The notes under the pieces were generated by a model, which saw nothing but the letters and a program-made list of their open reading frames with translations, was not told the origin of the DNA and did no database searches. Shown here piece after piece: positions 58,736 to 64,000 of a stretch of DNA of 64,000 nt. Position numbers and translations under genes: made by a program. Within the stretch, counting starts at the first letter, position 1; each line of letters opens with the position of its first letter. Origin of the DNA: Burkholderiales bacterium (GTDB lineage Bacteria > Pseudomonadota > Gammaproteobacteria > Burkholderiales > Casimicrobiaceae); assembly GCA_015075645.1 (NCBI GenBank), contig JABTUF010000003.1, positions 310,001 to 374,000 on the forward strand. Reading direction: 5' to 3'.

Positions 58736-60217
58736 ATGGCCATGAGCCGGGCCGCCGGCCAGGTGCGCCGCGAAGCGGCGCTCACGTTCCTCGGGGCCGC
58801 CGGCGAAGTCACCGGCAGCGCGTTCCTGGTCGAAACTCCGCAGGCGCGCTTCCTCGTCGACTGCGGCATGTTCCAGGGGCGCGACAGCGGCGAGAAGAAC
58901 GCGGCCGCGCTCGTCGTCGATGTCTCTGCGATCGACTTCGTCGTCCTGACGCACGCGCACATCGACCACTCGGGGCTCCTGCCGCTGCTCGTCCGTCGCG
59001 GATTCCGCGGACCGATCCACGCGACGCCGGCTACCTGCGATCTCCTGGGGGTGATGCTGCCCGATGCCGCGCACATCCAGGAGTCGACCGCCGCGTGGCG
59101 CCGCGAGCATCCGCTCCGGGAGCCGGGGCCGAGGGCCGCGCGCCCCCCGCGACGGGCGCAGGATGCGGCCGACGACGAAGCCGAACCGCTGTATACGCAG
59201 GCCGACGCCCGGGACGCGCTCCGGCGTCTCGAGCAAGTGCCGTACAGGACGCGGCGCACGCTCGCGCCCGGCGTGGCGCTCGACTTCCGCGACGCCGGCC
59301 ACATCCTGGGCTCCGCGATCGCGGTGCTCGATGTCGAACTCGGGACGCAGTCGCGCCGTCTGGTGTTCTCGGGCGACCTCGGCCAGAGCGACCGGCCGGT
59401 GCTGCCCGATCCCGAGCGGATCGAACGCGCCGACCTGGTCGTGGTCGAATCGACCTACGGCAATCGGCTGCACCGCTCGCTCGCATCGACCTTCGACGAG
59501 ATCGCCGCGCTCCTCCATGCGACGCTGCCGCGCGGCAACGTCGTCGTGCCCGCGTTCGCGGTCGGGCGCACGCAGGAGATCCTCCACGTGTTCGCCCAAC
59601 TCGCGCGCGCCGGGCGAGTCCCCCCGCTCACCGTCTTCGTCGACTCGCCGCTCGCGGCCGCCGCCACCGAGATCACCGCGCGGCACGTGGCGCTGCTCGA
59701 CCGCGAGACGCGCGAACTCGCGGCGTGGCAGGCCGCGCACCCGGAGGCGATGCGCGTGGCGTTCACGGAGTCGGTCGAGGACTCGATGCGCATCAACACG
59801 ATCCGTGCGGGCGCGGTGATCGTCTCGGCGAGCGGCATGGCGGACGCAGGGCGCATCCGACACCACCTGCGCCACGCCCTGCCGCGCGAGGAGTGCGCGG
59901 TCATGTTCACCGGCTTCCAGGCGCAGGGGACGCTCGGGCGTGCGCTCGTCGACGGCGCGAAGGAGGTGACGCTGTTCCGCGAACGCGTGCCGGTGCGTGC
60001 GTCGGTGCACACGATCGGCGGGCTGTCGGCGCACGCGGACCAGGCGGGGCTCCTCGCGTGGCTCGGGGGATTCCGGTCGCCGCCCGAGAGAACTTTCGTC
60101 GTGCACGGCGAGCACGAGGTCTCGCTCGCGTTCGCCGCGGCGATCGGTGAGCGACTCGGATGGACCGGTGTGGAGGTTCCGGTGCGCGGAGCACGGTTTC
60201 CGCTCGTCGGCCGGTGA
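58736..60217 (+). CDS. MBL-fold beta-CASP RNA exonuclease-like protein
   Basis: 493 aa from ATG 58736 (ATG 58742 and an upstream GTG 58652 are alternatives). MBL motif THAHIDHSGLLP, DAGHILGSA, VFSGDLGQ; beta-CASP insert with VVESTYGNRLH, VPAFAVGRTQEIL, GMADAGRIRHHL and HTIGGLSAHADQAGLL, the archaeal CPSF/YSH1-like order. Family members cut or trim RNA. An unusual Arg/Pro-rich, acidic insertion lies at about 130-160. Divergent from fccA, no operon partner. Confidence 0.88.
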   Translation: MAMSRAAGQVRREAALTFLGAAGEVTGSAFLVETPQARFLVDCGMFQGRDSGEKNAAALVVDVSAIDFVVLTHAHIDHSGLLPLLVRRGFRGPIHATPATCDLLGVMLPDAAHIQESTAAWRREHPLREPGPRAARPPRRAQDAADDEAEPLYTQADARDALRRLEQVPYRTRRTLAPGVALDFRDAGHILGSAIAVLDVELGTQSRRLVFSGDLGQSDRPVLPDPERIERADLVVVESTYGNRLHRSLASTFDEIAALLHATLPRGNVVVPAFAVGRTQEILHVFAQLARAGRVPPLTVFVDSPLAAAATEITARHVALLDRETRELAAWQAAHPEAMRVAFTESVEDSMRINTIRAGAVIVSASGMADAGRIRHHLRHALPREECAVMFTGFQAQGTLGRALVDGAKEVTLFRERVPVRASVHTIGGLSAHADQAGLLAWLGGFRSPPERTFVVHGEHEVSLAFAAAIGERLGWTGVEVPVRGARFPLVGR

Positions 60218-60522
60218 CGGTTCGGGCGAAAATGATTGCTGGATCGTGGAAATGGCGCGCATGGCGGCTGCCGATTTCGCAGTTGTGATAAATGCCTGAA
60301 AAACAATGGGGTAGCCGCACCCCAGGCCTCGAGTCACCCGATGAAACGCGCCGCAGCACGCGCGTTGCAGCACGCCGGTGCCTCTACGCAGGCCGAAGTT
60401 TTCCGCCTGATGGAAACGAGTTCTATACCATTGAAATACTGACGTTTTTTTGATACTGCGCCGCGCAAAATAATGCTTGCGCCGCAGGTCCGTCCTGCGT
60501 TAGCGTGAGAGCCAGTCACGAG

Positions 60523-60550
60523 CGGTTCCGCCGGCACATCGGCGAAACCG
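60523..60550 (+). other. Leader hairpin 1
   Basis: CGGTTCCGCCG and CGGCGAAACCG pair with one mismatch around a GCACAT loop, an 11-base-pair stem. It is upstream of aceA and has no following T-run, so it is not a simple terminator. Confidence 0.55.
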
Positions 60551-60634
60551 GCTAGCAGGGCCTGGTTCCAAGTCACCCCTCCCAAGCCCGCCGACGCCGA
60601 AGGGCGATCCCCGACGGCGCGTGGCGTGACCCGA

Positions 60635-60653
60635 GCGACGCCTGGGGCGTCGC
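60635..60653 (+). other. Leader hairpin 2
   Basis: GCGACGCC-TGG-GGCGTCGC is a perfect 8-base-pair stem with a 3-base loop, 110 bases before the aceA start. Function unknown. Confidence 0.5.
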
Positions 60654-60762
60654 CCGGAGTCACATCGGGGGGCGCGTCGGCCGTCAGTGGCCGTCGCGCA
60701 CCACCGAATCGACGTCCGCCCGCGGGGCGGGCGAGGCCCGACGACACGATGGGAGATCGACG

Positions 60763-62073
<1,311 letters not shown>

Positions 62074-62101
62074 CGCTGGCGCATCGGGTTCGATTCGAGC
62101 G

Positions 62102-62138
62102 AGGGCCGTGTCCGGGAGGGCGCGGCCCTTTGTCTTTC
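62102..62138 (+). terminator. Intrinsic terminator of aceA
   Basis: AGGGCCG (62102-62108) and CGGCCCT (62123-62129) pair around a 14-base loop and are followed by TTGTCTTT. It is 28 bases past the stop. Confidence 0.7.
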
Positions 62139-62200
62139 CCTCGTGCCCGCCGTGCGGGGTCTTGCCTGCGGCCGCACGTTGCCGCTAATCTCGGCACATC

Positions 62201-63043
62201 ATGCCTGCCGACTGGTCTCGCGCGGAGGTCGAGGCGACCGTGGCCGACTATCTCGCCATGTTGTCGATGGATCTGGCGGGAGTCCCCTACAACAAGGCCG
62301 CCCACCGGCGGGCGTTGCTGCAACGATTGTCTGGGCGGAGCGAGTCATCGGTCGAATTCAAGCACTGCAACATCAGCGCGGTGCTGGTCGAGCTTGGATT
62401 TCCTTACCTCTCCGGCTACAAGCGGCGATCCAACTACCAGCAGTTGCTCTTCGACGTCGTCGCGGATCGGGTGGCCTCGAACTCCGAGTTGGCGACGATG
62501 GCTGCCGCGAGCGCCGATGCGCCCGCAGTCGTTCCAGAGGTGGACGACATCCTGTCGATCCTGGCGAAGCCGCCGTCGGGTCGCAACCGGGACCAACACG
62601 CCGCCGATTCCACGCGTGAACGCAGGCCGATTCACACCAACTACCTCGAACGCGAGGCGCACAATCGTTCCCTCGGCGCAGCGGGCGAACTCTTCGCGAT
62701 CAACTACGAGCGGGCCCGATTGATCGGTGCCGGCAAGGAGAAGCTCGCCGACAGGATCGAGCATACGTCCCGCGAACGCGGCGACGGCGACGGCTACGAC
62801 ATCCGTTCGTTCGAGGAGTCGGGTATCGACCGCTTCATCGAAGTGAAGACGACGAAGTACGGTGCGGAAACACCGTTTTTCGTGTCCCGGAACGAGCGCG
62901 ATGTGTCCGAGGTTCGCGCGGCGAACTACCACCTCTATCGATTGTTCGGGTTCCGGTCCGGTCCACGATTGTTCACGCTCCATGGGGCGCTGCGCTCCAC
63001 CTGCCGGCTCACGGCGGCGAGTTTCATGGCGACGGTTCGTTGA
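62201..63043 (+). CDS. DUF3883 (NOV C-terminal-like) protein, possible nuclease
   Basis: 280 aa. N-terminal helical part with HCNISAVLVELGFPYLSGYKRRSNYQ, a linker and a C-terminal domain of about 115 residues with GAAGELFAINYE, DGDGYDIRSFEESGIDRFIEVKTT and FVSRNERDVSEVRAANYHLYRLF. These give Glu163, Asp200, Glu214 and Lys216 in the arrangement of PD-(D/E)xK nucleases, as in DUF3883 domains found beside restriction and defence genes. No methylase or helicase is adjacent. Its base composition looks less GC-rich than the flanks. Confidence 0.65.
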   Translation: MPADWSRAEVEATVADYLAMLSMDLAGVPYNKAAHRRALLQRLSGRSESSVEFKHCNISAVLVELGFPYLSGYKRRSNYQQLLFDVVADRVASNSELATMAAASADAPAVVPEVDDILSILAKPPSGRNRDQHAADSTRERRPIHTNYLEREAHNRSLGAAGELFAINYERARLIGAGKEKLADRIEHTSRERGDGDGYDIRSFEESGIDRFIEVKTTKYGAETPFFVSRNERDVSEVRAANYHLYRLFGFRSGPRLFTLHGALRSTCRLTAASFMATVR

Positions 63044-63118
63044 GTTGAAGTCAGGACGACTATCGGTACGGACATCTGTCAGCGAGTCGAAGGCCCCTGC
63101 CCGCGCGAACGGCCCGCC

Positions 63119-63670
63119 GTGGTCTATCGCGGCGAGCATGGCAGGCGCGACCACAGGATCGTCCAGTCCCGTCGCGTGTCCATTTCTTTCGTCGACAATC
63201 CCCGGACCGCATGGGCCTACGCGCACCGGCCGAATGACCGAACGTGCGACGGAGCCGCGATGGAGCCGCGCGTCATCGAGGCGCGGCTCGTCATGGCGAA
63301 TCCGTTCATCGACCAGAGCGACGATCCGTTCCTCGAATTGTCGAGGATGGCGGAGATACTGGGTCCAGCCGAGGCGCAGCGCATCGCGTTGCGGTTCGCC
63401 GATGACATCGTGCGCACCGACAACTGGGAGGAGCGCTTCGCGGGCCGTCATCGTTCGGTATCGGAGTTCCTCGCAGTCCATCCGTCCGGATGGGTCGAGT
63501 TGTACTTCCTCTCCTAACGGCTGCTCGACGACATCGGAGAGGTCGCCAGGTTGAAGGCCGTGGGATTCGACCGGGCGATCCACGCCGGGAGCGGAGTATC
63601 GGCCTTCGATGTCGAGTACGAGGTTCTTTCGGATGCGCAGATCCAGACCCTTCGGTGCGATGCCGGGTGA
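63119..63670 (+). pseudogene. ADP-ribosyltransferase-fold protein (ART-PolyVal-like), interrupted by an in-frame TAA
   Basis: The frame opens with GTG 63119 (VVYRGEHG), continues SISFVDNPRTAWAYA, RVIEARLVMANPFIDQSDDPFLEL, VRTDNWEERF to a TAA at 63515-63517. It then continues in the same frame with RLLDDIGEVARLKAVGFDRAIHAGSG and VEYEVLSDAQIQTL to a TGA at 63668-63670. The second part is the expected C-terminal end (KAxGFDGAIH, ExVLSDxQI) of the same fold, so a single codon, probably TAC to TAA, broke the gene. Resembles toxin-like or phage ART domains; no N-terminal partner is seen. Confidence 0.55.
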
Positions 63671-63731
63671 GCGGGGGCGAAACCGAATGGACGCGCAGTA
63701 CGCGTCGAATCGACGGGCCATTCATGCAGGC

Positions 63732-64000
63732 TCACGCGGCCGCCCCCCGCAACGCCTCCCTCAACCGCACCACCCCCTCCAGCGCATCGCTGTCCCGCCG
63801 CGTGATCACCGACAGCCGATCGCGTCCCAGGTCGAGCGCGGCGCCCTTCAGCGCCGCCACCATGCCGCGCTTCGCGTAGTGCGCGACCGCGGCGTCGGGC
63901 GCGACCGCGAGAAGGCGCGTCGCGCCGACGAGGTGCAGCGTGGTGTGCAGGGCGGAGCACTCGACCGCGACGGGCGGGGCGGGCAAGCCGTTGCCGAGGA
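63732..64000 (-). CDS. LysR-family regulator (C-terminal part, cut by the window edge)
   Basis: The frame is open to the window edge, about 89 codons. VAVECSALHTTLHLVGATRLLAVAPDAAV and the ending LDLGRDRLSVITRRDSDALEGVVRLREAL match the second lobe of a LysR effector-binding domain. The DNA-binding half lies beyond base 64000. No target can be named. Confidence 0.65.
   Translation of the reverse strand, partial: LGNGLPAPPVAVECSALHTTLHLVGATRLLAVAPDAAVAHYAKRGMVAALKGAALDLGRDRLSVITRRDSDALEGVVRLREALRGAAA

Larger units (their letters stand above)
60218..60762. other. Long leader and promoter region of isocitrate lyase
   Basis: 545 bases without a gene. The part 60420-60475 is AT-rich with TTGAAA at 60431-60436 and GATACT at 60452-60457 (spacing only 15), a possible promoter. 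Further on, two strong hairpins lie at 60523-60550 and 60635-60653. A transcript starting near 60465 would have a leader of about 300 bases. No riboswitch class is recognised. Confidence 0.5.

Noticed and set aside
60236..60442. A 68-codon open frame before aceA
   Set aside because: No ribosome site, poor composition, and it overlaps the AT-rich promoter patch.
63045..63118. In-frame extension of the ART-fold gene upstream of GTG 63119
   Set aside because: The frame is open back to 63044 but has no usable start codon and little resemblance to the domain.

Overview
The window is GC-rich chromosomal DNA, almost certainly from a betaproteobacterium, most likely near the Burkholderiales. The gene order hisF-hisI-hisE / HIT / tatABC / HtrA protease / petABC / sspA-sspB is a familiar betaproteobacterial block. 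The window also has pcnB-folK-nucleoside kinase-panC, clpS-clpA, NADP-type icd, two Bug/TctC-type solute receptors and an FtrABCD iron system. Species cannot be named from this sequence alone. No rRNA, CRISPR array, intact insertion sequence or complete prophage was seen; there is one tRNA-Thr(TGT).

Layout. 1-9.1 kb: end of histidine biosynthesis, a small membrane protein, HinT-like hydrolase, Tat translocase, HtrA-type protease, cytochrome bc1 complex, SspA/SspB. The sspA-sspB gap is filled by repeats. 9.2-14.3 kb: a leftward MBL hydrolase-sulfatase-outer-membrane channel operon opposite an AraC regulator. 14.4-23.1 kb: tRNA-Thr, Bug receptor, orphan PaaK/CapK-like ligase, palindromic repeats, Tat-exported spermidine-dehydrogenase-like flavoprotein, SDR plus acyl-CoA ligase pair, MFS exporter. 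23.2-28.9 kb: dnaE, small lipoprotein, alpha/beta hydrolase and EamA transporter. 29-33.1 kb: iron island, bfd-bfr diverging from ftrABCD across a Fur-box-like site. 33.1-38.4 kb: MacA/MacB-like export operon with two separate permeases, a tiny coupled ORF and an EamA transporter. 38.4-43.6 kb: Bug receptor, panC, nucleoside kinase, folK, pcnB, rluE, joined by 4-base overlaps. 43.7-48.3 kb: icd, cold-shock protein, clpS-clpA.

48.4-55.9 kb is the most distinctive region: one leftward eight-gene unit of LysR regulator, aspartase-family C-N lyase, polar amino-acid ABC importer (binding protein, two permeases, ATPase), MmgE/PrpD protein and a YbaK/PrdX-type tRNA deacylase, with a T-N11-A palindrome upstream. 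From established family knowledge, an MmgE/PrpD epimerase plus an aspartase-superfamily lyase is the enzyme logic of iminodisuccinate-type aminocarboxylate breakdown. I therefore propose uptake and cleavage of an N-substituted aspartate or similar amino-acid analogue, with the deacylase as a possible tRNA-mischarging safeguard. This is inference.

56.1-63.7 kb: an FmdE-like protein, flavocytochrome c sulfide dehydrogenase (fccAB), a beta-CASP nuclease, isocitrate lyase with a long structured leader, and a small accessory patch. The patch has a DUF3883-type nuclease-like protein and a probable ADP-ribosyltransferase-fold gene interrupted by an in-frame stop. The window ends inside a leftward LysR gene.

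The Tat system here has several visible clients in the window: PetA, FccB, the spermidine-dehydrogenase-like protein and probably a Bug receptor. All calls are by reading sequence motifs; no database search was run.
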